From NCBI RefSeq assembly GCF_033807575.1, contig NC_084727.1:3782001-3846000 (forward strand): DNA of 64,000 nucleotides. Direction: 5' to 3'. This DNA is from Cydia pomonella. Taxonomy: Eukaryota > Arthropoda > Insecta > Lepidoptera > Tortricidae. A program made the position numbers and the translations under genes. The notes beneath the pieces were generated by a model. That model was given only the letters and a program-made list of their open reading frames with translations. It had not been told where the DNA came from and ran no database searches. Positions 22,665-33,684 of the stretch are shown here, piece after piece (position 1 is the stretch's first letter; every line of letters begins with the position of its first letter).

Positions 22665-22900
22665 TTCCGTAGTCAACTAGGAACCCTTATAGTTTCGCCA
22701 TGTCCGTCTGTCTGTCTGTCCGAGGCTTTGCTCCGTGGTCGTTAGTGATAGAAAGCTGAAATTTGGCATGGATATATAAATCAATAAAGCCGACAAAGTC
22801 GTACAATAAAATCTAAAATTTTTTTTTATTTAGAGTAACCTCCCCTACACGTAAAGTGGGGGTGAACATTTTTTTTGCTTCAACCCTGCAGTGTGGGATA
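22665..22900. repeat. Dispersed repeat with GGAACCCTTATAG and (GTCTGTCT)n block
   Basis: It has AGGGTTCCGTAG, GGAACCCTTATAGTTTCGCC, ATGTCCGTCTGTCTGTCT and GCTGAAATTTGGCA, a familiar lepidopteran interspersed repeat. Other copies lie at 30842-31230, 54585-54870 (reversed) and 61995-62090. Confidence 0.7.
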
Positions 22901-23146
22901 TCGTTGGAGAGGTCTTTCAAAACTAATAGGGGTCTTCAACAAACATTTCTTGATAAAGTAAATATATTGGGAGATAATTATTCAATATACTCTATGGCTG
23001 CCTCCTATAAGTTCATGCACGCTCCCTATAAAAATCATAAACGATCATTTACATTCGTTTGCTTTCATAAGTAATAGATAGTTACTAATTTTTTTAAAGC
23101 GTTTTTGAATAAAAACACGTCAAGATTGTTTACATTTTTTCTAATG

Positions 23147-23312
23147 CTAAAAAAATTAAGTATTAGTAATGATCCTAAAATACCTAAATCGAGACGAACT
23201 CTAAAAAAAATTAAGTATTAGTAATGAACCTAAAATACCTAAATCGAGACGAACTCTAAAAAAAATGAAGCATTAGTAATGAATCTAAAATACCTAAATC
23301 GAGACGAAAATA
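23147..23312. repeat. 55-bp tandem repeat, three copies
   Basis: TTAAGTATTAGTAATGATCC at 23156 recurs at 23211 and, slightly changed, at 23266. Each unit ends AAATCGAGACGAACTCT. Confidence 0.9.
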
Positions 23313-25300
23313 ATTCAAAACAAAAAAACGGTTGTAGCCAGAAAGAACGATAGGGGATGGATCAAGGATTGGACTAATACATGTTTCAAGTGCTCTAGCA
23401 AAGCATGAAGTCTTTCTAATCTATTTGACAATAAACTAGAAAAACACAATCTAATTTTAAATTAAGTATGATGGCTTTTATTGATTGCGTGTTGATTATA
23501 TGAATGCAAATCAGAAAGTACCTACCCAAGTAGCATTTTACTCCATTTAAGAGTACACATTTAGTTCCCAGGTGTACTTGAAGCATTATTACAGTTCACT
23601 CGTGATGTATAAGCTGCATTATTGCGATTAATAACACCTATACCTGTCTAAGGGACTTATAGGAGGGTAGAGTTATACTTTTATACGACTGTTGGTGTTA
23701 TAATACTCTAACAACTATCCTTTAGTCAGCCGTCTGACTAAGAGCATTATAGGAGGGTAGAGATACGGCAACCGCTGTTTAACAGCCTACTTGTACGATG
23801 TTGTAGAGCTAGCATTTTAATAGAACACACATGGTCATTTATAAAGCCAAAAGCTGTTATGTTTACTTGTTTGAGACTGTTATACAGCTAGTAGCTGTAG
23901 TAGGACTTGTTTGTGATCATTAAAATAACCTTTTTTACTAGCTGTACAGAAGTGTTTAAATGGTTCGCATGTGCACTGTAGGCTGTTAAAAGGATTATAT
24001 GTGTTGTCCATTAACATCAATAGCAGTTTATTTGTCCACAAGTACTACTCTAATTTGCTGTAATACATAAACAAAAAGTGATTTTTTTTAGTTTGTTACA
24101 AAATTTGTACTTTAAGTATTCATACTTGACTTAGTACCTGGGCTAGGCGATTTAACGGACAATAATTATTTATTGCGGATCTCTAAAATTTCAGTATATT
24201 GAATGAATTATACGATGATACACAATTGACCTAAACTACATCTTAAAGCTGTACATTAGTTCACATTAGAATAAATTTATAGACATTGGCTCTGTAGTGG
24301 TACAAATGTGGGACTTTATATAGGTAACAGCATTCTAACAGAACACATGTGAACCTATTATACGCTCACCGCATTAAATTGGAGTTATATCAGTTCACAT
24401 AGCCGTATTTCATTTCCACCATTTTGTTCCGCGTAACCTAAAATATTTACCAAATAAATCTCCAAAATTATCATGCAGATTTATCACAAAATACGCAGAT
24501 AGAGCGATTGAGTTTTGGTTTCATGCTATAATTAATTACCGTAGTATAATTATAATGCCAATATAATGTCAAAAACTGAAAATTGTTGATTTCCTCTCAG
24601 CCAGTTTTAAATATTTTAAAATGAATATCGCGTTTTTACAGAGGCGCGTGAATATTTTAGCTGTAAATATGTATACATTTCACGATAAACTTGCATTCCC
24701 ATAGCATTTAACATTATTAAGAATTTAAAACAGGTACTTACCGCGTGTTATCATAAAATTTATCCAAAGGATATCCGCCGGTGTTTCTGATGGCACACAA
24801 AAAACCAAACTAATGAGGAATAAATAAAATAAAGAAATATAATGGACCCACGTGAATTTTAGGTAGCACTGGAGTACTTTTGTCGGATTTTATAACTGTG
24901 ATAGCTGTGTATTTAGCCACTTGTTACTCTTTATTACACTCATGTACGTTGTATGGTTCACACTGCGTCCCATATAGTGCCATTAGTCAGCCTTAAGTCC
25001 GATGTTACTACTTAAACTGCTATTATAATGCTATTATACTGCTAATGTACAGCCATAGTGAACTTAAGGCTGTCTAATTTGTGCCCAAACTGGTTCTATA
25101 AGAGCATTATAGCAAGCTATACAGCTCTTATACAGCTGACTTACACAGCTTGTGGAGTACATGTGAACGACTAGACATCTCATATAGAACCCCGAATGCC
25201 ACTTGGGTATGGAAAGGCGAACACACTTGGACGGTAGAACTCCCCGCGCATTTCCCGCTGGGCGTGGTATTTGCAACATTGGTATGTTACCACATTTTTA
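23313..25300. other. No gene recognised
   Basis: AT-rich, with repeat-like words (GGAGGGTAGAG twice, TACAGCTAG, GCATTATAGGAGGG). It probably contains an old mobile element whose borders I cannot set. Confidence 0.4.
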
Positions 25301-25410
25301 TGGCATAGGAGGCAAACGAGCAGACAAATCACCTGATGGTAAGCAATCACCGCCGCCCATGGACACCCGCAACACCAGAGGGTTTGGAAGTGCGTTATCG
25401 GCTCTCAGGA
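25300..25410 (+). mobile_element. SINE-like fragment
   Basis: GGAGGCAAACGAGCAGAC, TCACCTGATGGTAAGCAATC and CCGCCGCCCATGGACACCC form a block seen widely in lepidopteran genomes. It is recognised from memory, with no copy elsewhere in this window to confirm borders. Confidence 0.45.
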
Positions 25411-25445
25411 GTCCCCAGCAAGCTCCGTTCTCCATACAAACGTAG

Positions 25446-25760
25446 TTACGCTCTCATTTCAAAACGACTAGCTAGATTGCTCTGAAACTTTGTATTTACA
25501 ATAGGATCAGGTATATCTAGTCTTGTAATTAGTTTATGTAGCTTCAGATACCGTAGTTTAAAAATTACAGCGAATTTAAGTTTTTCATACAAAATTTGTT
25601 TTTGAACTATTTCGTTTGTTTTATAAACTGGAGCTATATAAACTAATTCCAGGACTAGACATTCCTCATGCCATCGTATGTGCAAAGTTTCATTACAGTT
25701 CAACTCGTAGTTTTAAAATGAGAACGAGTTTGTATGGGAAGGTGAAATTCGAACGAACTT
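25446..25760. repeat. Likely dispersed repeat
   Basis: The stretch beginning TCTCATTTCAAAACGACTAG and containing ATTGCTCTGAAACTTTG resembles a common lepidopteran repeat. An 85-codon antisense open frame shows no domain, so I do not call it a gene. Confidence 0.35.
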
Positions 25761-25844
25761 GCCGCGGGGACTCTTAAAATGTGAGTACCTATGCTCTTCT
25801 TGAAGGTTGAGGTCGTATCGGTCCGGAAATATGTGCATTTTCAG

Positions 25845-26769
25845 AGTATATGGCCTTTGACGTGGCTCTGATAGAGCTGACTGAGCCGTTTGACGTGTCG
25901 CTGCCTGAGGTGAGGCCGCTGTGCGTGGGCAGGGGCCCGCCGCCGCGGTCCGATCAGTGCTTCGTCACGGGAATGAGGCGCCAAAACGCAACGGCCCTTA
26001 CCGACAAACTGAAGGAGGTAGGTGTAATTTTGGAAGGTAGGTTGAAATCCTGGTAACGGCAGATATCCGTGTATTTATCAGAATAAGGGCTCTTTTTCTG
26101 TTATTTGACCACGGTAGCCTTCCAGACCCTTGCAAATCTTTCCATTCCTTCCCGTTATGTATACACGCCTTTGGGGTGGCGTAAAGCGACATCTACCGAA
26201 AGATGACTACATTTTTAACGGCATCGGAGTCTCAAGTTGTAAGTTGTTGTTGTTGTTAGATTGCGGGGGTTGCGGGTTCAAGTCCTGCCGGAGGCGTAAC
26301 TCTTTCAATTTTTTCCTTTAATATAAAATTTGGAGTATCGCTTGTAGACGTATCTGTTTGTTAAGAAATTACTTTTTGTAATCTCTTGTTCATAAATGGA
26401 GTCAATAATACGCTGGACCTTCAAGATGGTTCTATTCTAATGACTTTTTACTACGTAGTAATTTCCATGTTTTGTGGTAAACAGTATTCTTAAGTACGCT
26501 GTAAAGTGTATTGGTCAAAAACAAACGAAACACTGTACCGATCGCAGGTTCAAGCGCCGATGGTGAGCAACGGGGTGTGCTGGCGCGCGTTGCAAGCGGT
26601 GGACTACGAGCGACATGAGCGTCAGCGGGAGCAGGAGCGGGGGCGGGAGCGGTATCGCAAGTATCAAAGCAAGCTCGAGTTGCATAACAGCCTACTGTGA
26701 GCCGGCGGCCTGGAGGGCCAGGATACCTGCACTGGCGATAGCGTCTCGCCCCTGGTTTGCAAGCTACAT
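25845..26769 (+). pseudogene. Clip-type serine protease homologue, two exons, disrupted
   Basis: Exon 25845-26017 (acceptor TGCATTTTCAG, donor GTAGGT) encodes YMAFDVALIEL, the region of the catalytic Asp, then PLCVG and QCFVTG. Exon 26548-26769 (acceptor ATCGCAG, donor GTAAGC) joins in phase 0 and reads VQAPMVSNGVCWRAL, YQSKLELHNSLL, then a TGA stop at 26698, then AGGLEGQDTCTGDSVSPLVC. Relatives have LCAGG at this point, so the stop replaces a disulphide cysteine. The family usually has GDGGSP (inactive) or GDSGGP (active); here it is GDSVSP. Such proteins are secreted and act in prophenoloxidase and immune cascades. I found no upstream clip, His-containing or final exons. It is most likely a pseudogene or gene fragment. 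Confidence 0.75.
26240..26330 (+). mobile_element. Possible tRNA-derived SINE remnant
   Basis: GGGTTCAAGTCCTGCCGG matches an RNA polymerase III B box (GGTTCAANNCC). No clear A box or tRNA fold is seen, so this is a weak call. It lies in the intron between the two protease exons. Confidence 0.3.
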
Positions 26770-26934
26770 GTAAGCCACGATTTTGATCAACTGATTTTTA
26801 CCCACAGGTTACCTCAACTACTATAATAGTCAGTTTTTTTTAACTATTACGAGTATGTACTGCCTATAGAAAATAGTATGGAATGAATGATCATTTATTT
26901 CTTGAATAGCTCAGATTTTAGATGAAGTTATTTT

Positions 26935-27170
26935 ATTATATCTATCCTCAGGGCCGCCTTAAGCTATGCTGGGGCCCTTGGGCACATAAGAATTTGGGGC
27001 CGTTTTGGAAAGTCAAGAAAGCGAATTAAACTAACATTTTTCTACTATGATCTTCTATTTATTATGGGTAATCAAATATAATGTTACTGTGCGTCCTTCG
27101 GAGCCCCCTGAGGATGGGGGCCCTGGGCACGAACCCCGTGTGCCCTTATGGTAAAGACGGTATTGTCTAT
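26935..27170. repeat. Probable repeat with GGGGCCC blocks
   Basis: CTGGGGCCCTTGGGCAC and GGGGGCCCTGGGCACGAACC are paired related motifs about 160 bp apart, suggesting a decayed element with similar ends. No gene is seen to 27700. Confidence 0.3.
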
Positions 27171-27720
27171 CCTTCTTCAAGACACGTTCTAAAGAAGGCC
27201 GGTAATAAGGGTTTCAATCCGATCGCCTTACACTTTCTGCTAAGAGCGACAGGGAAATAACATATACGAGTATAATAGGTGACTACGAATGCCTAAAAAA
27301 ATACTGTAAAGAAGGTGTGATGGTACGGAACCCTCGGGGCGCGTGTCCGATCCGCACTTGGTGAAATCTAGGTCTTTTTTTAATTTGCCTTTTTAACGGA
27401 ACCCTAATGCTTCTAAAACGCACGCTACGATTGCAAAACAAACAGGTGAAGAAGCGTCAAGTAGAGGTCATGGGTCGCATTCACCTAACCATTTTACGGC
27501 ATTATCGACTAGTCCTTAGCCACGCGTCGCCGCGATAACTCGGCCTAATTAAAAAATCGAAGTGTCACTTCGCGCGGGAAAACTTTTCAATTTCATTGAG
27601 GGATTTTACAGTTTGAGTTTGTGGTTTAGTTTTTAAAATAAAGTTATTATTTACTTTTTGTTTTGAGATAAATATATATTTTTAATATTTTTTACTTTGT
27701 AATATTTATCACGAACCACG

Positions 27721-27744
27721 ATGCATGCCGTCGGATTTTTCACT
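27721..27744 (+). CDS. Candidate first exon of the cuticle protein gene (MHAVGFFT)
   Basis: The short frame ATGCATGCCGTCGGATTTTT, then CACT, is followed by a strong GTAAGTAT donor, in phase 0. Joined to the exon at 46734 it would give MHAVGFFTLLLLGLCQCQ, a textbook signal peptide. Cuticle genes usually split the signal peptide this way. A TATATAT run lies about 50 bp upstream. The implied intron is about 19 kb, long for this family, so the link is speculative. A nearer first exon may exist. Confidence 0.35.
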
Positions 27745-27831
27745 GTAAGTATATTTTACAGGCTTTCGTCATTAGCGGTTCGTTGTTTTTCGCATTTGCA
27801 TTAAAATTGAATTTTATTTCTTTTTTTATTG

Positions 27832-27958
27832 ATTGAGCAGAATTTTGGAATATCACATTTTCCACATTTGTTTGATATAATTAACAAACAAAGGGATCCG
27901 ATATTTAATAGGTATTAGGTGTATGTGGAAAATGTGATATTCCAAAATTCTGCTCAAT
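27832..27958. repeat. Perfect 36-bp inverted repeat with 55-nt loop
   Basis: The left arm at 27832-27867 starts ATTGAGCAGAATTTTGGAAT. The right arm at 27923-27958 is its exact reverse complement. Part of the loop (CAAACAAAGGGATCCG) also occurs at 31649-31664. It could be a small MITE, a recent inversion duplicate or a hairpin RNA source. Confidence 0.85.
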
Positions 27959-27989
27959 CCGGACTCGAATCTGACTATCAATACATTAG

Positions 27990-28195
27990 TATTGATACTC
28001 AGATTAGCAGTAGTCATCATTCTGAAACCGTGAACTTTTCAGGATTTTCGTAAGGTTATCCTATAGATAGGTTAGGTTTGTTTCATGCCAATCCTGAAAA
28101 GTTACGCGTTTCTGTGAGAAACCAAATTATGATTAACGAAAATGCTGACAAACAATACATTATGACTTAAAACTTTATGGGAAACAATATATATA
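27990..28195 (+). repeat. Dispersed repeat, inverted copy at 31433-31625
   Basis: Shared words (reverse-complemented) include CCTATAGATAGGTTAGGTTT, CTGAAAAGTTACGCGTTTCT and ACGAAAATGC. The two copies are 3.3 kb apart in opposite orientation. Confidence 0.7.
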
Positions 28196-28359
28196 GACCC
28201 CGTACCTATAGTTCCACAGATTCTAGAACCACGGTATGCTACCAAAAGTCCTAAGCCTAGATATTACAGAAAATTAACTAAATATATTCTTCTTCAGTTT
28301 TTTCGGAGCTAGCTCGCTGTCTATTAATAGTTTATATTATTCATATAGGAAACACCCCT

Positions 28360-28505
28360 ATAATGGAACAGGCACCAGTAATGGGATGGTATGGATAAAT
28401 CCTGTAAAACAAGTTTTTACCATCGGTTTTTAATCGCTGGCAACATTTTACTATAAACAAGAGCCAAAGAGCTGCTTAAGTTAAATTTTTCATTGATACT
28501 TGTTA
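28360..28505 (+). repeat. Dispersed repeat, inverted copy at 35990-36165
   Basis: AATCCTGTAAAACAAG, CGCTGGCAACATTTTAC and AAACAAGAGCCAAAGAGCTG all recur reverse-complemented near 36 kb. Confidence 0.7.
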
Positions 28506-28591
28506 GTTTGAAGATTAATGGCGCCATACATCCCATGACTGGGGCAAAAACCATAGTTTTAATTGGTTAATAATATTGAAACCCATTGCAG

Positions 28592-28788
28592 TAGCTTTCA
28601 TTAAATACATAGAAAACATAGAGGACGAATTGAACATTCAACTTTTAAAGAATAAAGTGGTAGAAATTATACAGATGTCAGTAAAACATCAAAAATACTC
28701 CAAATTTGCTCTTTCTATGATTGGTGCCTTTAACATATTGATCACAAACCGATATTTTCCCAAGTGTTTGGTTAGAAGACTTAGGGCA
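28592..28788 (+). pseudogene. Unknown coding fragment cut by a MITE
   Basis: After an acceptor-like CCCATTGCAG, a frame reads AFIKYIENIEDELNIQLLKN and continues with VVEIIQMSVKHQKYSKFALS, then ILITNRYFPKCLVRRLR. The composition looks like a real helical protein. The frame ends in TAG supplied by the first bases of the MITE at 28786, so the exon or gene piece was truncated by that insertion. I do not recognise the family. It may be a captured exon or retro-fragment. Confidence 0.4.
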
Positions 28789-29191
28789 TAGAGAAATAAG
28801 AACTAATAAGTGCTCACTCCATACATCAGCTTTGGTACCAAAATGCTTAATATTTTCACAGTCGACATCTAGCATCGAGTAGCGGAACTCTCAGTACTGT
28901 TCAAAAAGTCTGACAAAAAGTCTAATGCTCAACGATTTTCCGCTAATATTATAACCAGAGTAAGCGTGGGAGTTGAAAATAGAGATCCGGTTACTCTAGT
29001 TATAATATTTGCGGAAAATCGTTGAGCATTACTACCATTAGACTTTTCTTTTGCCACGATATCTATTGACGAGTAGTAATACTGAGAGTTCCGCTACTCG
29101 ATGCTAGATGTCGACGGCGAAAATATAAAGCATTTTGGTACCAAAACTGATGTACGAAGTGAGCACTCTATTACTTCTTATTTCTCTATGC
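28786..29191. mobile_element. Foldback MITE, family B, 406 bp, with target duplication TTAGG
   Basis: Ends GCATAGAGAAATAAGAA and TTCTTATTTCTCTATGC are perfect inverted repeats, and long inner arms also pair (for example GTCGACATCTAGCATCGAGT with its mirror). It is flanked by TTAGG at 28781-28785 and 29192-29196. It lies directly against the next MITE, so it probably inserted at that element's edge. Relatives lie at 45729-46131 and 13058-13345. Confidence 0.9.
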
Positions 29192-29196
29192 TTAGG

Positions 29197-29396
29197 GCCT
29201 GTTTCACAATGTCCAAGTAAAGCATTGGATAGCTAAATAACAAATAGATTAACTGCTAGATAAAACTTCCTGCAAAACTTAACACTTTATCTACCAGTTA
29301 AGGTTATTTGAAGATTGTGAAACGCCAACGATGACTTTATTCGTCAGATAAGTGGCAATTATTCAGGACTTTACTAGGACATTGTGAAACAGGCCC
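29197..29396. mobile_element. MITE, family C (GGCCTGTTTCACAATGTCC ends)
   Basis: The left end is GGCCTGTTTCACAATGTCC and the right end GGACATTGTGAAACAGGCC. A second copy with one well-kept end is at 31908-32127. Confidence 0.85.
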
Positions 29397-29639
29397 TTTG
29401 AAGTTAAACGTGTATCTAACAATTCGTATTAACCTTATTGTTTAGTTCTAGGAGATTTGGCTTAAAAGACAGGCCATAAATACTCATAAAAAAAATAACA
29501 AGATGTTGCCACTATGGAAGGTGGAGGTAAGGAAAGAAATCTCCATATACCAAAAAGTGTCATCAAAAAACCTTAAATAGGTGGCGCTACAATACCTAGA
29601 GTACTTGAACAAAAAATCAAATCATAGACAGCGCACTTG

Positions 29640-30162
29640 ACTCCGTCAATAACGCTTAGGTTCTTAGCTACTCTGGAGATATTTGGAACTATTATTTATA
29701 GCTGACAGCTGGACACTTTTGCAACAGTTCTACCATAACTTACGAAGTAGTGACCTCACATAACTTACGAAGCAATGCACATCGAGACCGCCTGGTTGCA
29801 CCGCTTCACAAACTCACAAGGTCAGAACAGTCGGTGTACGTCACAGGCCCCGCGATATACAACCGCCTCCCAGAAAATATAAGAGATGCAACATCTCACC
29901 AATCTTTTAAAAGAAATTTGGAATCGTGGCTACTCACAAAAAACTTTTATACTTTTAATGAAATGATGGAATTGCCACTGACTATATAATATTGTTATTT
30001 TATTTTATTAAGGATAACTGACATTACTAATATTTCGTACGAAATAAGTATCCTGTAATGTGGAATTTGTATATTTGTTGTACAAAATTGTTTTTTTTGA
30101 CTTGTACCAGTACGCTACCAATAAAGATTATCTTATCTTATCTTATCTTATCATAAGAGATT
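29640..30162 (+). mobile_element. 5'-truncated LINE (CR1/L2/Jockey-like C-terminus) with TCTTA tail
   Basis: The frame at about 29750-29989 encodes HRDRLVAPLHKLTRSEQ, GPAIYNRLPENIRD and SFKRNLESWLL, the typical C-terminal end of CR1/L2-type reverse transcriptases. It stops with TAA, then a short UTR and AATAAAGATTATCTTA repeats (30121-30155). No catalytic domain remains. Confidence 0.8.
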
Positions 30163-30478
30163 TCACTCCTTTTAATCCACACTCCATATGTTGCCACTTT
30201 TCTTATGACTGATAGGAAAACCCTATGCTAGCGCCATCTGTAAAATACTTCGACCAACTCCATTAGCTTTCACAGGCCATTCCTCATTAGAATAGCTCTG
30301 GACTAGGATGGACGTTTGCAACCCCAAGGCAACACTTGCGCATTGCTGATTTTTAAAAAGCAAGTTCAGGGACAAGTGAAGGTCCTATGTTTTCAACACA
30401 GCATAGCGACATTTTGCGACTAATTTTACATTATCTTTAATTTATATGTTTTAACCTTGGTTTATATACGGCCATTTT

Positions 30479-30841
30479 TAGGGTTGTGTTGAGGGTACTT
30501 AGCAGTGGCGGATCATTCAAAGAACTCGATTCCCACCGGCTTGTCTAAACTTCAGCCCGTTGAGTACTTTCACGATCGGTTCATGGAGAAAAGGAAACCA
30601 AAATTAGCTCCGGGTTCCCTACGAATATTTGTGACGCGCCGCCACTGGTACTTAGACAACGATATATATATATATATAATATAAATATTTATAAATATTT
30701 AAATACATAGAAAACACCCATGACTCAGGAACAAATATCCATGCTCATCACACGAATAAATGCCCTTACCAGGATTTGAACCTGGGACCATCGGCTTCGT
30801 AGGCAGGGTCACCTATACCCACTAGACCAAAGCAGTCGTCA
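30479..30841 (-). mobile_element. tRNA-derived SINE, copy 1, interrupted by a hAT MITE
   Basis: On the minus strand the B box region reads GGTTCAAATCCTGGTAAGGG, followed by AATATT-rich DNA and the tail with CTCAACACA. An insertion of 145 bp (30503-30647) splits the GTACTTAG site. The head carries ACTTTGGTCTAGTGGGTA. Confidence 0.85.
30503..30647. mobile_element. hAT-type MITE in SINE copy 1
   Basis: Ends CAGTGGCGG and CCGCCACTG are inverted. The 8-bp target duplication is GTACTTAG at 30495-30502 and 30648-30655. Eight-bp duplications and CAGTG ends fit hAT transposons. No coding. Confidence 0.9.
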
Positions 30842-31230
30842 TTAGGAACCCTTATAGTTTCGCCATGCCGTCTGTCCGTCCGCGGTTTTGCTCCGTGATA
30901 GTTTGTGCTAGAAAGCTGAAATTTAGCACGAATATATAAATCAAATACGCCGACAAAGTCGTAAAATGAAACCTAGAAAAATGTTTTTTTACCCTCTACA
31001 TGAAAAATGGGAATAGCTCTTTCAAAACGAATATAGGTTTTCTATAGTAATTTTTTGATAAACGTAATATTTTCCGAATGAAAAAAAATTGTGCCCCCCC
31101 CCCCCTAACTTTTGAAACATGAGTCCAAAAATACGAAAAGAATCGTGAAAGTAAAGACTTTCAAGAAAAACTACGGCGAGCCTGATCGGTTCAGCCATGG
31201 GTCCCTAATGCTGAGTCAGCGCCTATTCTT
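30842..31230. repeat. Dispersed repeat (GGAACCCTTATAG family), second copy
   Basis: GGAACCCTTATAGTTTCGCC, GTCTGTCCGTCC and GAAAGCTGAAATTTAGCACG match the copy at 22665-22900. Confidence 0.7.
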
Positions 31231-31239
31231 TACCACAAC

Positions 31240-31432
31240 ACATGACCCACTACTAATATCTCTACTAATCTAAAAATAAGACACGTAATACATTATTATT
31301 GATATTAGTGTCAAATTGTATGTTACTTTTTCTTTGTCTCTTGTCAATTTTCTTTTTCTCTTGTTATTTGTTTGTGTCACAAGGCATGTAAGTTGTGGTT
31401 GAATAAAGATTTTATCTATCTATCTATCTATT
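31240..31432 (+). mobile_element. LINE 3' tail with TCTA microsatellite
   Basis: TTGTGGTTGAATAAAGATTT followed by TATCTATCTATCTATCTA is a CR1/L2-type terminus. No coding part is seen. Confidence 0.6.
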
Positions 31433-31690
31433 GTTTCCCATTAAAGGTTGAAGTCATAACATGTATTGTTTGTCCGCATTTTCGTTAAGCATAATTTGGT
31501 TTTTCTCAGAAACGCGTAACTTTTCAGGATCGCCATAAAACAAACCTAACCTATCTATATAGGATAACCTTACTTGAAGTTAACGGTTTCAGAATTATGA
31601 CTACTGATAATCTGAAAATCATTACATTATGACTTTCCATAATTATGTCAAACAAAGGGATCCGGTTCAGCCGTTTTTGAGTTTTTGCAA
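31433..31690 (-). repeat. Inverted copy of the repeat at 27990-28195
   Basis: It contains AACGCGTAACTTTTCAGGAT and AAACCTAACCTATCTATA, the reverse complement of the 28-kb copy. It runs on into CAAACAAAGGGATCCGG and GACGGACGG repeat words. Confidence 0.65.
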
Positions 31691-31907
31691 AAAGTCTATT
31701 TTGACGGACGGGTATTAACTCACGGAACCCTACACTGAGCATGGCCCGATATGCTCTTGGCCGGATTTTATAATGTTAACGTTGTTGAAGCTAATATAAA
31801 CATAATAACTTATGCAATATCGTAGTACTGCCAAGACTAGCGCAAAACCAAACTTTCAGTTCAGTTCGTTTTCTATAGAAAAAATTTAATGAATGAATGA
31901 AAATATT

Positions 31908-32127
31908 TATTTCAGGCTAACTAGTGGCCCATAGATAAATACCGCAAAGTTCTGAATAAGCTATTTGCCACTTATCTGACGAATGAAGTCCTCGGCGTTT
32001 CACAATCTTCAAATAAGCTGAACTGGTAGATAAAGTGCTAAGTTTTGTAGGAAGTTTTATCTGGCAGTTAATTTATTTGTTAATTAGCTATCCAATACTT
32101 TACTTGGACATTGTGAAACAGGCCCTA
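31908..32127. mobile_element. MITE, family C, second copy
   Basis: The right part (TATCCAATACTTTACTTGG, then ACATTGTGAAACAGGCCCT) matches the element at 29197-29396. The left end is diverged. Confidence 0.75.
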
Positions 32128-32900
32128 AAACTGGCATACATATTATAAAAATATATTTCAATACTAAACACTACAAATCACTTTATGGTTGCGAGGCATT
32201 ACGCAACCCCGCAGTGTCAGGGAGCCGGCCTCGGAACCGCCGGAACTTGACACCCTTCGGCCAAAACTCCTCTTTGTTGAAGGTCGCTCGTTCGAATTAA
32301 AATTCGTATTGTGTCAAGATTCCAACTTCGCGACCCTCAGGATGAATCCAGACTTTGCGTGTCAGACTCGAATCATTCTAATAGGTGCATGCCAATATGA
32401 AATATCGTCGGCTAAAGTCGCAAATCTCGTAACTCGTCCGGGTAACGCGCACCTTATGTATTTGTATTATTGACCAAAGTAGCAAATCCCTGATGTCCTG
32501 TAATAGAGTTACGAGTTTTGCGACTTTATCGGAACTCCCGAAACCAGTCGAAACCGAAACTTCCGTCTACTTCAGTCGGAAACTAGAACTTACACACACA
32601 TTAATGTGCAAACAGAGCCATGTCTTGCGCACTAAAACGATTTCCTTACTAGTTTCATCATAATTAAAGCTAATACTAAAATAACTTTATTTGAATGAAG
32701 ATGAGCAAATTGATCAAAGCAGATTAAAAATAAGTTAAGAAATGTCAAGATTAATGGCGTAGGTATGATGTCTTTCTTAACTCTCTTTGGCTTCTTGTGT
32801 TGAGCAATTTCGACTTTAAACTTCAAACCATTATGTCCTACTTTAACCAGTTTTATATAAATGCCAATTAACGTTTTAAAGAGCGTAGGATTATTGTGAA
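32128..32900. other. No gene recognised
   Basis: A 94-codon open frame at 32189 and an antisense frame near 32632 lack domains. ACTCGTAACTCTA-like words repeat. Nothing is supportable. Confidence 0.4.
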
Positions 32901-32911
32901 AATCTAACATC

Positions 32912-33020
32912 ATGGCTCCTCTGCACGATGGCCCAGCGCAGGACCAGCGAAATGGCCATGCGGTGCTTATGGCTCCTCTATACGATGGCCCAGCGCTGGA
33001 CCAGCGAGATGGCCATGCGA
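32912..33020 (+). repeat. 54-bp tandem repeat, two copies
   Basis: ATGGCTCCTCTGCACGATGG at 32912 recurs as ATGGCTCCTCTATACGATGG at 32969. The pair has few changes. Confidence 0.7.
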
Positions 33021-33684
33021 TGGTTGAGAGCACGCACTATGAAATGGGCCACGTGAAGATCGTACGCACCATCACTGGCCCAATATCTTTGATGTGCGGA
33101 CTAAAAACCACCGTGGCCATCCCATCGCCATCCCGCCGCGCCCTAAGCCATCCGACACCACTACCCTCAAAATCAACCTTATTGTACTAGTAATATGTTT
33201 TTTGTTTTTTTTTTTTTTTATTAAATTAAATATTTATAATAACAATATACATAATGGATATACACAGATGATTACTATAACTAGCTTATATCTAAAATAG
33301 GCCCTTGAGGCATATGGTTGTTGTAATATGGTTCAATATGGCTATGAAGAATTGTGGTGGTAATTAGTCAGTTTTGCTTGTCTCCTGACGATATATAAGG
33401 CAGCCTTTCTACGGATTCAGCAACAAGCATATGGCCCACCTTATGGTAAGCAGTCACCGTAGCCTATGTATGGAATGTGCGGGAATCAACCAAAATAGCA
33501 TTGGTTGCATGCAACATACCAATACTATTGTAGTGCAGTGGAAAGGCAGCCTTACTTGTTGAACGAGCAATGTAAAGTGAATTATCATTGTTGAGTGATA
33601 CTTTGTTACAGTTGTGAAACAGGGAACAGGCCTCGCAAATGACTTACAATCTACTCATTTCAAATTATGCAGATACTTCAGCCA

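Noticed and set aside
25203..25280. Possible upstream exon of the protease (GRGICNIG)
   Set aside because: No protease motif (clip, His region) is present and it abuts a SINE-like repeat.
26698..26700. TGA as a selenocysteine codon
   Set aside because: Lepidoptera are reported to lack selenoprotein machinery, and the site is a structural cysteine of a protease. A nonsense change is simpler.
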